Made by a program: the position numbers and the translations under genes
NCBI GenBank assembly: GCA_002321305.1
Contig: DCMF01000071.1
Coordinates: forward strand, 1-29,204
Length of the DNA stretch: 29,204 nucleotides
DNA from: Verrucomicrobia bacterium UBA1629
Lineage (GTDB): Bacteria > Verrucomicrobiota > Kiritimatiellia > RFP12 > UBA1067
Reading direction: 5' to 3'
Notes under the pieces: generated by a model
Told to the model about the DNA's origin: nothing
The model's input: only the letters and a program-made list of their open reading frames with translations
Databases searched by the model: none
In this document: piece after piece, positions 15,560 to 22,219 of the stretch
Position numbering within the stretch: the stretch's first letter is position 1
Layout: every line of letters starts with the position of its first letter

Positions 15560-16501
15560 TCAAATGTCCTCGGGCGTCAACGCATTCGTCAACGAAATCC
15601 AGTCTTCGACGGAAAGGTCTTCCGCCCGATTCGTAGATTGTATCAAATTCTTGAAGACGCTGCCAAGCTGCTTGCGACGATGTTCAAAGGCCCGTTTCGT
15701 CAAACGATAGAAAATACGCCGTTTTTCGTCCGAAAGGCTATCATTCCTGTTATGCCGCACCAACCGCACGACACTCGATCCAATTTCGGGCCGAGGCCAG
15801 AAACAGCTCGCCGAGACCTTGCGGACAACTTTGACGTCATAGTCGAGCTGCGCCCAGACGCCCGCAAGACCGCGCGTCTTCGACCCCTCCGGCGCCGCGA
15901 GACGCTCGGCGACCTCCGTCTGCACCAGCACCGTCAGCGACGGAACCGCCCGCATCTGCACGAGTTCCAGCAGGATGCGCGTCCCAGCCTGGTAGGGCAG
16001 GTTGGAGATCATGTGGGTGAAGGGATGAGGGATGAGGGATGAGGGATGGGGCCTGTCGTAAAAGCCACTCCTCATCTTGCCGATGACCGCCAGCGCGTCA
16101 TCGGCGATGACGGTCAGGTTCGGCGGGTCGCCGAGCGACGCGGCGAGGCGTTCGGCCAGCACGGGGTCTTTCTCGATTGCCGTCACGCGACAGCCGCGCT
16201 TCAGCATCTCCTCCGTCAACACGCCCAGCCCCGGCCCAATCTCCAGGACATGGGGAATAATCGAATGATCGAATGGTCGAATGATCGAAGGGTCTGCGGG
16301 TCGAATGGCCGAAAGCGCCGAGCCACCCACCCCTGATTCGATTATTCGATTATTCGACAATTCGATCATTTTGAGACCTTCATCCACAATCGCCTTCAGG
16401 GCGTTCTGGTCGATGAGGAAGTTCTGCCCCAAAACCTTGTTCGGATGAAACCCGTTTTCGATGCACCAGGCCTTGACCTGGCTCGGACTCGTCAAGTTCA
16501 T
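15560..16501 (-). CDS. rsmA: 16S rRNA (adenine1518/1519-N6)-dimethyltransferase RsmA (KsgA) with two repeat-derived insertions
   Basis: The 313-residue enzyme dimethylates two adjacent adenines in helix 45 of 16S rRNA. It shows NKVLGQNFLID (21-31), the SAM loop VLEIGPGLGV (85-94), and the catalytic motif ISNLPYQAG (N167-Y170). The family is usually about 260-280 residues. The excess comes from two in-frame inserts: about 48-83, encoded by octamer repeats, and about 144-163, encoded by a GGGATGA array. Both lie in loops, just before motif I and just before motif IV, so the fold may be kept. I chose ATG 16501, which overlaps the stop of the upstream gene (ATGA); a longer frame to 16606 adds 35 unrelated residues. 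Confidence 0.94.
   Translation of the reverse strand: MNLTSPSQVKAWCIENGFHPNKVLGQNFLIDQNALKAIVDEGLKMIELSNNRIIESGVGGSALSAIRPADPSIIRPFDHSIIPHVLEIGPGLGVLTEEMLKRGCRVTAIEKDPVLAERLAASLGDPPNLTVIADDALAVIGKMRSGFYDRPHPSSLIPHPFTHMISNLPYQAGTRILLELVQMRAVPSLTVLVQTEVAERLAAPEGSKTRGLAGVWAQLDYDVKVVRKVSASCFWPRPEIGSSVVRLVRHNRNDSLSDEKRRIFYRLTKRAFEHRRKQLGSVFKNLIQSTNRAEDLSVEDWISLTNALTPEDI
16015..16049. repeat. Heptamer tandem array inside rsmA
   Basis: GGGATGA is repeated three times exactly (16022-16042), followed by GGGATGG and preceded by GGGTGAA, giving five units in 35 bp. Read in the rsmA frame it encodes a proline-, serine- and histidine-rich loop (HPSSLIPHPF) just before the NLPY motif. Confidence 0.85.
16257..16371. 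repeat. Palindromic octamer repeat element inside rsmA
   Basis: The left arm (16257-16313) is built of octamers such as TCGAATGA, TCGAATGG, TCGAATGA and TCGAAGGG. The right arm (16335-16371) has the reverse complement form ATTCGATT, ATTCGATT, ATTCGACA and ATTCGATC. The two arms can pair into a long imperfect hairpin with about 20 bp between. The element is open in the rsmA frame, adding about 36 residues rich in isoleucine, arginine, proline and aspartate (for example IIRPFDHSIIP). Its base composition is lower in GC than the gene around it. Confidence 0.85.
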
Positions 16502-18027
16502 TTCGCAACCTCCAGTACGCGGTCGATGACGCTGATGTACTCCCACTTCGGATGATCCGCGCTGCCCGTCAGGCGGAACTCCAGCAGCAGCTTCGTGAAC
16601 GGCCACGTCAGCGGATGCAGGATCTTACCGACGAGCGAGTCCCGCTTCGTGAACTGCACGCGCACCGTGAAGTCGAGGCTGTCGCGCACCGTGTCGAACT
16701 GGCCGTACATCTTGATCGAGAAGACCGTCCCCTCGATGTAGATGTTTTCGCTCTTGAGAATCCCGTTCTCGATCACGTAGTCGCACGAGCCCTGCGTCGA
16801 GTCCGTGAACCACGAGACGCCCGGCACGCGCTCGGCGAGCAGGGCCACGAGTCCCTTGAAGCCCTTGATCCGCATGAGCTGCCCGTTTCGGACGCTCAGG
16901 TGCCCCTTGCCGTTCAGCACCTCGTAGTTGTTCGTCATCGCGCGCGGAAAGCGGAATTCGAGCGCGCAGTCCGAATCGCCGTAGACCTCCGCGCCGACGT
17001 ACTCCCCCTCGAAGCCGCCGATCTTCAGCAGGTCGGCGGCGGGCAGCGCGCTCTTCGCCACGACGGACACGGTGTTGTAGCCGTTCGTGCCGTCCACCGT
17101 CACCGTGCCCTCCAGCGGCTCGTCCTTCGGCCCGACGCCGACGATCGGCCCGAAGACGTGGTGGTAGTTGAGCGAATCGCCGCGCGTGTAGACGAAGAGA
17201 TGGAGCTGGCCTTCGGCGCGCTTCATCGCCACGCCGTTGTACTTGCCGAGCGTCGGCTTGAGGTCGAGGTCGAGGTTGAAGTCGTTGTTGACGAGGTTCA
17301 CCCGCCAGGCGCAGAATGCCGGGATCTGCCCCGGCACGTCCGTAAAGGCATCGACATACGGCAGCGACACGGGGATGTCCAGCGCGACCAGCAGCGGACG
17401 GATCTGCTTCTGGAGAGCCGTGCCGCGCACCTCGCCGCGCACCTCCTGACGGTCGAGGTCGACCGTGCAGAAGCCGTCAATGAACATCGGCTCGTCCGCA
17501 TCCCCGTCCGGCCAGTCCAGATGGGCGCGCGCAAACGAGACGCGCGACGCGGCGACTTCGACATCCGCCACGACCTTCGCGGGCGCGGCGCCGAGGATGT
17601 CGGGGTTGACGAGCGTCAGCGTGAAGCGCGGCAACACCGGCAGCGTCGCCTCGACGCGCGCATTGCGCTCGTGGTTTTCCGGCGCGTAGTACGAGTCGGG
17701 CAGGCGCGGATAGCGCGCGCCCTCGACGAGCAGCTGGCGACCGAACACGTCGACGACAATCCGCTCCGCCGACGCCAGCGGCTCGCGCGGCGCAAGACGA
17801 TACCGCTCAAACAGGCGAAACCCCTCAATGATAAGCCCGCGCCGAAAGCCGAACGCGAAGGAGTCGACGTGCACAACGAGGTCTTCCGGCACAACGCGCG
17901 CGGCGGCGGCCTCGACCCACGACACGGGAACGGACTGCTCGCGGAACAGGAGCGACCCGACAAAACCGCAAAAAACGATGAAGCCAAGCTCCACCGTCTT
18001 CAAGAGGATCTTCAGGAACTTCGTCAT
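16498..18027 (-). CDS. AsmA-like inner-membrane protein (C-terminal AsmA domain)
   Basis: The 509-residue product begins with a single membrane anchor (FLKILLKTVELGFIVFCGFVG) and continues as a long beta-rich region outside the membrane. The last 130 residues, with NGQLMRIKGFKGLVALLAER, GSCDYVIENGILKSENIYIE and TVRVQFTKRDSLVGKILHPL, match the AsmA C-terminal/DUF3971-type domain of the AsmA-TamB-YhdP group, which are thought to move phospholipid between membranes. The start at ATG 18027 has GGGAG 4-5 nt upstream and lies after the tRNA-Glu gene; longer frames would read through both tRNAs. It overlaps rsmA by 4 nt. Confidence 0.8.
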   Translation of the reverse strand: MTKFLKILLKTVELGFIVFCGFVGSLLFREQSVPVSWVEAAAARVVPEDLVVHVDSFAFGFRRGLIIEGFRLFERYRLAPREPLASAERIVVDVFGRQLLVEGARYPRLPDSYYAPENHERNARVEATLPVLPRFTLTLVNPDILGAAPAKVVADVEVAASRVSFARAHLDWPDGDADEPMFIDGFCTVDLDRQEVRGEVRGTALQKQIRPLLVALDIPVSLPYVDAFTDVPGQIPAFCAWRVNLVNNDFNLDLDLKPTLGKYNGVAMKRAEGQLHLFVYTRGDSLNYHHVFGPIVGVGPKDEPLEGTVTVDGTNGYNTVSVVAKSALPAADLLKIGGFEGEYVGAEVYGDSDCALEFRFPRAMTNNYEVLNGKGHLSVRNGQLMRIKGFKGLVALLAERVPGVSWFTDSTQGSCDYVIENGILKSENIYIEGTVFSIKMYGQFDTVRDSLDFTVRVQFTKRDSLVGKILHPLTWPFTKLLLEFRLTGSADHPKWEYISVIDRVLEVAK

Positions 18028-18062
18028 CGCACTCCCTCTAACCCTTTTCGTATCCCTGCTGT

Positions 18063-18137
18063 TGGCAGCCCCTAGGAGAGTCGAACTCCTCTTGCCTGGA
18101 TGAGAACCAGATGTCCTAGCCGATAGACGAAGGGGCC
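18063..18137 (-). tRNA. tRNA-Glu (anticodon CTC)
   Basis: The minus strand folds as a tRNA with acceptor stem GGCCCCT/AGGGGCT (G-U at the first pair), anticodon stem TCTGG/CCAGG around loop TTCTCAT (anticodon CTC, reading GAG), T arm AGGAG/CTCCT with loop TTCGACT, discriminator G and an encoded CCA. It lies 4 nt after the tRNA-Leu gene and is probably co-transcribed with it. Confidence 0.95.
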
Positions 18138-18141
18138 TATA

Positions 18142-18227
18142 TGGTGCACCCGGTGGGAATCGAACCCACATGCTTTATGGGCACAAGAACCTGAATCTTG
18201 CGTGTCTGCCAATTCCACCACGGGTGC
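18142..18227 (-). tRNA. tRNA-Leu (anticodon CAG)
   Basis: The 86-nt gene has acceptor stem GCACCCG/CGGGTGC, anticodon stem CAAGA/TCTTG around loop TTCAGGT (anticodon CAG, reading CTG), the long variable arm of class II tRNAs, T loop TTCGATT, discriminator A and an encoded CCA. It is the first gene after a strong promoter. Confidence 0.95.
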
Positions 18228-18238
18228 TTCGGGTGTGT

Positions 18239-18268
18239 AGTATATCAAAAAACTGTCTGGGTCGTCAA
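18239..18268 (-). promoter_or_regulatory. Promoter of the tRNA-Leu/tRNA-Glu/asmA-like/rsmA transcript
   Basis: TTGACG (18268-18263) and TATACT (18244-18239) are separated by 18 bp on the minus strand. The predicted start lies about 4 nt before the tRNA-Leu gene. The -35 box overlaps the stop codon of the DUF2235 gene. It may also serve the downstream protein genes, as no other promoter is apparent before the asmA-like gene. Confidence 0.75.
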
Positions 18269-19158
18269 TGGTGAATGTTGCACTTCGTTGGATTTGTCGA
18301 TTGAAAAAGTAAGTGGCCAGGGGCGACGGGGCGACCTGCCCGGTTAGTCCTGCAGACGGAGATGCCCGCTTTCCCCTGCGAAAGCGGGCAAGACGCGGGA
18401 GAAGCCGCATCATGCCGTCGCATCGACGGAGAAAAGAGGCGGCGAGCGGGGCGCAGGAGACCGAAGAGGTTCGAGACGAGCCGGAGCGAGTCGTGCCGCC
18501 GGGCCGTCGCCGGCGCGCGCGTCGCCGAAAAGTCCGTCCCCGCGCGGAAGCGAAGGCCGCGTTCTGCCGCCGGCGCGGCGACCCACGCCCGCGCCGCGTC
18601 CGCGAGCGCGTGGTCGTCCTCGTAGAGTCCGCCGACGTCGCTGTGGACGCCGGGGAACAGCGCCTCCTCGACCTGTTCGCCCCAGAGCGGCACGTAGGCG
18701 TAGAACCGCCGCGCCTCGTGTTCGGCGACGGCGTGGCGCGCGAAGCGCACGTTCGCCGGACAGTCCTCCGCGACGGCCAGCCCCGGCGTCGCGTCCACCG
18801 TGTCCCAGAGGCCAAGGTACTCGACCTCGACGCCGAGCCGGTCGAGCCACGCGGCGAAGTGGCGGGCGAGGAGCGCGCCGCGCGAAAAGCCGAAGAGGAA
18901 GATGCGTGTCGGCGGCGCACCGGACGGCGTTGCCGCGACCTGCGCCTCGTACCAGCGGCGGGCGCGGGCGAAGATCACGCGCCAGCCGACGCCGGACGCC
19001 TTTCCGAGGAGAAGCGCCCCGACGCGCGCGCCCGGCCCCGCCTCCAGATGGCGCTTCTGCGAATCGTCTTCGAGACACGCCTCGTAGACGAGCGAGACGT
19101 TCGTCTTCTTCCCGCGAACGCCCTGCCCCGTCCCCTCGAAAAACAGCGCGAGATTCAT
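18265..19158 (-). CDS. DUF2235 family alpha/beta hydrolase (Tle-like lipase candidate)
   Basis: The 297-residue product opens with MNLALFFEGTGQ and a TN at 19-20, the DUF2235 start in which an acidic residue replaces the usual D of DGT. It carries the nucleophile elbow GFSRG (S92), D119 in LGLWDTVDAT and the family hallmark FPGVHSDVGGLY (H172), a plausible catalytic triad. DUF2235 proteins include type VI secretion phospholipase effectors; no secretion genes are seen here, so the role is open. The last ~65 residues (after NLFGLL) do not look like the family and include a perfect palindrome, so the true 3' end may have been altered. Its ATG overlaps the stop of a DpnD-like relic (ATGA). Confidence 0.8.
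   Translation of the reverse strand: MNLALFFEGTGQGVRGKKTNVSLVYEACLEDDSQKRHLEAGPGARVGALLLGKASGVGWRVIFARARRWYEAQVAATPSGAPPTRIFLFGFSRGALLARHFAAWLDRLGVEVEYLGLWDTVDATPGLAVAEDCPANVRFARHAVAEHEARRFYAYVPLWGEQVEEALFPGVHSDVGGLYEDDHALADAARAWVAAPAAERGLRFRAGTDFSATRAPATARRHDSLRLVSNLFGLLRPARRLFSPSMRRHDAASPASCPLSQGKAGISVCRTNRAGRPVAPGHLLFQSTNPTKCNIHH
18364..18389. repeat. Perfect 9-bp inverted repeat near the 3' end of the DUF2235 gene
   Basis: GCCCGCTTT (18364-18372) and AAAGCGGGC (18381-18389) form a perfect 9-bp stem with an 8-nt loop. It lies inside the reading frame where the protein stops resembling DUF2235. It could be a REP-like element or a former transcription-end hairpin captured by read-through. 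Confidence 0.6.
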
Positions 19159-19211
19159 TCGCCTTTCAGTCTGCACACGACAGAAACCTTCTGACCAAAG
19201 CCATCGTAATC
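19155..19211 (-). pseudogene. Relic of a DpnD/PcfM-like gene (C-terminal 18 codons)
   Basis: The frame reads DYDGFGQKVSVVCRLKGE then stop. It matches residues 45-60 of the intact DpnD-like protein at 21068-21271 (DYDDFDRKVSVVHRLK) at 12 of 16 positions, and the DNA is similar over about 60 bp. Stops lie in frame a short way upstream, so the start of the gene is gone. Its TGA overlaps the ATG of the DUF2235 gene, just as the intact copy's stop overlaps the next gene. Confidence 0.7.
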
Positions 19212-19262
19212 ACAATGACGTGACAAAAGCCAAGAACCTTATCACAGATCTTGACGGCATCG

Positions 19263-20783
19263 TCACTTCAAGACCTCCCATCTTCCACCATTCGTACCGC
19301 CAATGCGTTTTAGTCTGCCGGCAGCCTTTAGTTTGCGAATATGGTACCTAACGCCATCGCATGTCAGCCCTGTTGCGGATGCAAGCGCGGAGATGGCTAT
19401 TGTCGGGTCCTTGCAAATCATGCTCCAGACAGAGGCCCCCGCACGCCCCTGCGATTCCAGAACGGCCGCCTTTCCGGCAGTTCTTGCGGTAGTTTTTACG
19501 GCAGTCTTTGCGGTAGTTTTTACGGCAGTCTTTTCGGTAGTATTTGCGGTAGTTTCGATAGCAGGAACCGAAGTGCCGTCAATTGCTTTCGCATCCTTGG
19601 CCCGCCGCCAGAACACAACCTTGAAGAAACCAGCTTCTTCCGAGACGGTCGGCGGCGGCAATCCCGATGCTGCACATGCGGTGAAATAACGCGACACGCC
19701 GCCACCCCACGCCTCGACCTCTTTCATGTATTCGAGCGCGTCGCCAAGGGCGTTGTTGCGCAATTTGGAAAATCCGTTCATCGCATCTTCAAGCGTGAAG
19801 TCTTTCACCAAGCCGCCCGGCGACAGTATTTCAAGCCTATCATCGTAAAGAGCCACGTATATGCTGGACGGCTCAAGATAGTCCCGATGAAACACCGCAT
19901 TGCAGATCGCTTCTCGGATTGAATCAAGCGGAAGTTCATACACATCCCGCCGCTGTGTGCCGACAATCTCCGAGCCTACGCGAATATTCCGTAATAGGAA
20001 TGCGTATGCCTCCTCTATCTGCGCGATGACGCTCCCCTCGCACGTGCGGCGATCGACGAAATCGCTCTTCTGCACTCCCCTGAAGAACCCGCACTTGATT
20101 TTCGGATGCATGATTCCCGGAGCGGGTTCACCCGATACGATATAGAAGCCGTAGGATGGAATCAATTTGCCCGACTTCTTGAACAAAAGTCCCATCGACA
20201 CAAGACGCTGCTCTGTCATTGACTTGACGTTTTTACGCTCTTCTTCCGTGCGGCAGTTCTGCTCTGCGGCTTTCGTCATCATGTGGCAGAGTGCTTCAAC
20301 TTCTTTCTTTGTCACACGCCCGCCCTTGACGGGCTGCTTGTCAAAGCTGAGGTTCTCGCCGGACAGAATAAGGCTTTTCAATTTGTGTTCCTCGACACTT
20401 CGCGATGTCGCGCCAATGCGGATGAACGTTCCCTTGTGAATGCCGAGGGACTTGACGTAATAAGGCGTCTTGTCCCCGCTCTTTACGTCAAGGGCGACAA
20501 GGACCTTGCCGTCAAGCGTCGCCGGCTTGATGTCGATGGCAACCGCAGGCGTACAGGCGTTCACGACCGCGTCCGCAATGGCATCCATTTCTGCCGCGAC
20601 CTTGTCGCGAGGTATGCCAACAAGCCGTCCGGTCTTGTCCTCCACGCCGAAGAGGATACGCCCCCCTTTGCCGTTCGCGAACGCGACAACGGTCTTCTTG
20701 AACTTCAACGAATCCTTTGGCCTCGCCTCCTTGAACTCAAGGACGGCGCTCTCGCCGTTCTGGATCTCCTCAAGCAATGTCAT
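19263..20783 (-). CDS. AlbA_2 (Schlafen-like) ATP-binding regulator with C-terminal winged helix
   Basis: The 506-residue protein has an N-terminal AlbA_2 domain (about 1-125: AVLEFKEARPKDSLKFKKTV, then FANGKGGRILFGVED), a middle region ending in a GHKL-like ATP-binding part (PLDSIREAICNAVFHRDY, then DDRLEILSPGGL), a threonine/lysine-rich linker of 4-residue repeats (about 410-435), and a C-terminal winged helix (PTIAISALASATGLTCDGVRYHIRKLKAAGRL). Such proteins are widespread, usually annotated as RNA-binding or transcriptional regulators, and are often found in accessory islands. GGAG lies 6 nt before the ATG. It lies 48 nt after the restriction cassette in the same direction and is bracketed by intact and relic copies of the DpnD-like 3' end. 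Confidence 0.85.
   Translation of the reverse strand: MTLLEEIQNGESAVLEFKEARPKDSLKFKKTVVAFANGKGGRILFGVEDKTGRLVGIPRDKVAAEMDAIADAVVNACTPAVAIDIKPATLDGKVLVALDVKSGDKTPYYVKSLGIHKGTFIRIGATSRSVEEHKLKSLILSGENLSFDKQPVKGGRVTKKEVEALCHMMTKAAEQNCRTEEERKNVKSMTEQRLVSMGLLFKKSGKLIPSYGFYIVSGEPAPGIMHPKIKCGFFRGVQKSDFVDRRTCEGSVIAQIEEAYAFLLRNIRVGSEIVGTQRRDVYELPLDSIREAICNAVFHRDYLEPSSIYVALYDDRLEILSPGGLVKDFTLEDAMNGFSKLRNNALGDALEYMKEVEAWGGGVSRYFTACAASGLPPPTVSEEAGFFKVVFWRRAKDAKAIDGTSVPAIETTANTTEKTAVKTTAKTAVKTTARTAGKAAVLESQGRAGASVWSMICKDPTIAISALASATGLTCDGVRYHIRKLKAAGRLKRIGGTNGGRWEVLK
19477..19548. repeat. 12-bp tandem repeat in the linker of the AlbA_2 protein
   Basis: Six units of the form G(T/C)AGT(T/C)TTT(A/G)CG lie head to tail and encode alternating four-residue units such as TTAK and TAVK. 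Threonine-rich tandem linkers of this kind are known in this protein family, so this looks like a flexible spacer that grows and shrinks by slippage. Confidence 0.8.
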
Positions 20784-20831
20784 GTCATTCTCCTCTAGAT
20801 GCGGTTGAAAGGATTGTGCAAAACAAAAGTT

Positions 20832-21071
20832 TCATCTTTGAGCTGCGTATTGAATCGTGTGCGCATCGCCGTCCAGACGGACAAGCCACCCTTCGACGTC
20901 AGTTTCACGGTCAAGCCCGAACCCGGTCACGCACGAATCGATCTGGGACTCGATCCACGCCTCGGCCCTGTCCCAATCCGCAAACACCATCGCATCCACG
21001 TCGTCCGAATGCATCGACCCCTGTTCGTGGATCGTGACGACGACACACGTTCTCGCCCACGGACATGTCAT
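20832..21071 (-). CDS. Small protein of unknown function in the restriction cassette (79 residues)
   Basis: The 79-residue product is acidic in its middle (HSDDVDAMVFADWDRAEAWIE) and looks like a small soluble alpha/beta protein. I do not recognise a family. It is supported as a gene by the ATGA overlap with the DpnD-like stop codon and by its place between two genes in the same direction. It may be a partner of the DpnD-like protein. Confidence 0.55.
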   Translation of the reverse strand: MTCPWARTCVVVTIHEQGSMHSDDVDAMVFADWDRAEAWIESQIDSCVTGFGLDRETDVEGWLVRLDGDAHTIQYAAQR

Positions 21072-21271
21072 ATCCGATCTCTTGCCGTTTCCTTCAGTCT
21101 ATGCACGACCGAAACCTTTCGGTCAAAGTCATCGTAATCGCGAGGCGCGACAATCTCGCCGCGTTCAACCTGTTCCTCGACGAGTTTCCGCGCCTCGTCG
21201 CGGCTGTCGGCGCAAACGTCAACGTAGCACTTGAACGTCTCTCGTACCTGGACACGATACCGCTTGCTCAT
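21068..21271 (-). CDS. DpnD/PcfM-like small protein
   Basis: The 67-residue product (SKRYRVQVRETFKCYVDVCA, then ADSRDEARKLVEEQVERGEI and a charged tail) matches the pattern of the DpnD/PcfM family: a strand with an RV-x-E motif, a strand VxADS, and a helix EA. DpnD was named from the DpnI restriction locus of pneumococcus, where its role is unknown; PcfM comes from a conjugative plasmid. Here it lies 18 nt after a restriction enzyme gene, repeating that association. Its stop overlaps the next small gene (ATGA). A truncated second copy lies at 19155. Confidence 0.75.
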   Translation of the reverse strand: MSKRYRVQVRETFKCYVDVCADSRDEARKLVEEQVERGEIVAPRDYDDFDRKVSVVHRLKETARDRI

Positions 21272-21289
21272 CTGAACGCCCCGTCACCC

Positions 21290-22219
21290 TTACACCAATT
21301 CGCGATAATGTGCCTCAAGAACGGACAGGACCTCCTGGAAACTCCGCTTCTGCGCCGATTCGGGAATGCCGTCAACCTTGGCGCGAAGACGGTCAAGGGC
21401 TTTCTCGATCTGCTCGTCCGTCGCGTCCTGATGGAAGATCTTGAAGAACTCAAGCCAGTAGGCGGCGCGTATGCCGCAGACCGGCTGAAGCTGCATCTTG
21501 GCCAGATAGTCGTCCATCAGGCCCGTGCGGGCGATTCGCCCGAAATTCTTGCCCTTGTCCGACTGCGGCTGGTCGTTTGTCGCATCGGCCTTGCGCGGAT
21601 ACGGCTCGGCGTTGGACGGAATGCGGATTTCGGACGCACCGCCCTCGCCTCGCATCTGCCTCCAATGCCAATTGCGGTAGGCGGCGGCATACTTCGCCGA
21701 CTCGATGTAAGGCGCATAGATTCGCGGTCGCCCGGAGATCACGCTGTTCAGGACCCACGGCACGACCATGATCACGTCCGCCTCGGCACACGCCGCGCTC
21801 GTCTGTTGGAAGCGCAGGCTCGGCTCGGCCTCCTTCGCCAGCAGATACCACCCCTTCAGCTCGATCCCCATGATCGGCTTCGCCGTCTCGTCCGAAAGGT
21901 TCTTCAGGACGACATCCGGGAACGACTGGGGCTGCCGGACAAACAGGTACGTGCCATAGGCATTGTCCGGATCCCACACACTCCGGATGGTGTTCAGCGT
22001 CTCGACGACCTGGTTCTCGATCGTCGCGCCCAGCGCCGAGTTCAGCGTGAACACATCCGTCGCATTCACGCCCTCGATGAACGTGTCGCTGTGGAAGTGT
22101 GCGGGAAGCGCCTTGAGCGCGTCAAGGACGCCGCGCCACAGCCTCTTGTGCGGCCATGTGTCGGACGGCTCGATGCGCTTGATGTTCGGGGAAATCTGCT
22201 TTTTTACTTCAGGCTTCAT
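21290..22219 (-). CDS. Putative type II restriction endonuclease, PD-(D/E)xK fold
   Basis: The 309-residue protein is not one I can match to a named enzyme. It carries a clear nuclease active site: P101-D102 in QSFPDVVLKN and E120-L-K122 in MGIELKGWYLL, 17 residues apart, with an upstream glutamate (E68 in LGATIENQVVE) that can complete the site. It directly follows a DNA methyltransferase gene with a short overlap, which is the usual layout of a type II restriction-modification pair. I chose ATG 22219 (AAGGAG 10 nt upstream) over the ATG at 22240 or so. Recognition sequence unknown. Confidence 0.75.
   Translation of the reverse strand: MKPEVKKQISPNIKRIEPSDTWPHKRLWRGVLDALKALPAHFHSDTFIEGVNATDVFTLNSALGATIENQVVETLNTIRSVWDPDNAYGTYLFVRQPQSFPDVVLKNLSDETAKPIMGIELKGWYLLAKEAEPSLRFQQTSAACAEADVIMVVPWVLNSVISGRPRIYAPYIESAKYAAAYRNWHWRQMRGEGGASEIRIPSNAEPYPRKADATNDQPQSDKGKNFGRIARTGLMDDYLAKMQLQPVCGIRAAYWLEFFKIFHQDATDEQIEKALDRLRAKVDGIPESAQKRSFQEVLSVLEAHYRELV

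Noticed and set aside
16502..16606. 35-residue N-terminal extension of RsmA
   Set aside because: It overlaps the 3' end of the AsmA-like gene out of frame, while ATG 16501 makes an ATGA junction and starts the known fold.
18028..18171. N-terminal extension of the AsmA-like protein
   Set aside because: It is translation of the tRNA-Glu and tRNA-Leu genes (the false MWVRFPPGAP motif).
18364..18389. Hairpin considered as a rho-independent terminator
   Set aside because: The stem is good but no T-run follows on either strand, and it lies inside an open reading frame; listed only as an inverted repeat.
19477..19548. 12-bp tandem repeats considered as a CRISPR-like or mobile array
   Set aside because: There are no spacers, the repeats are in frame and encode a threonine-rich linker of a type known in this protein family.
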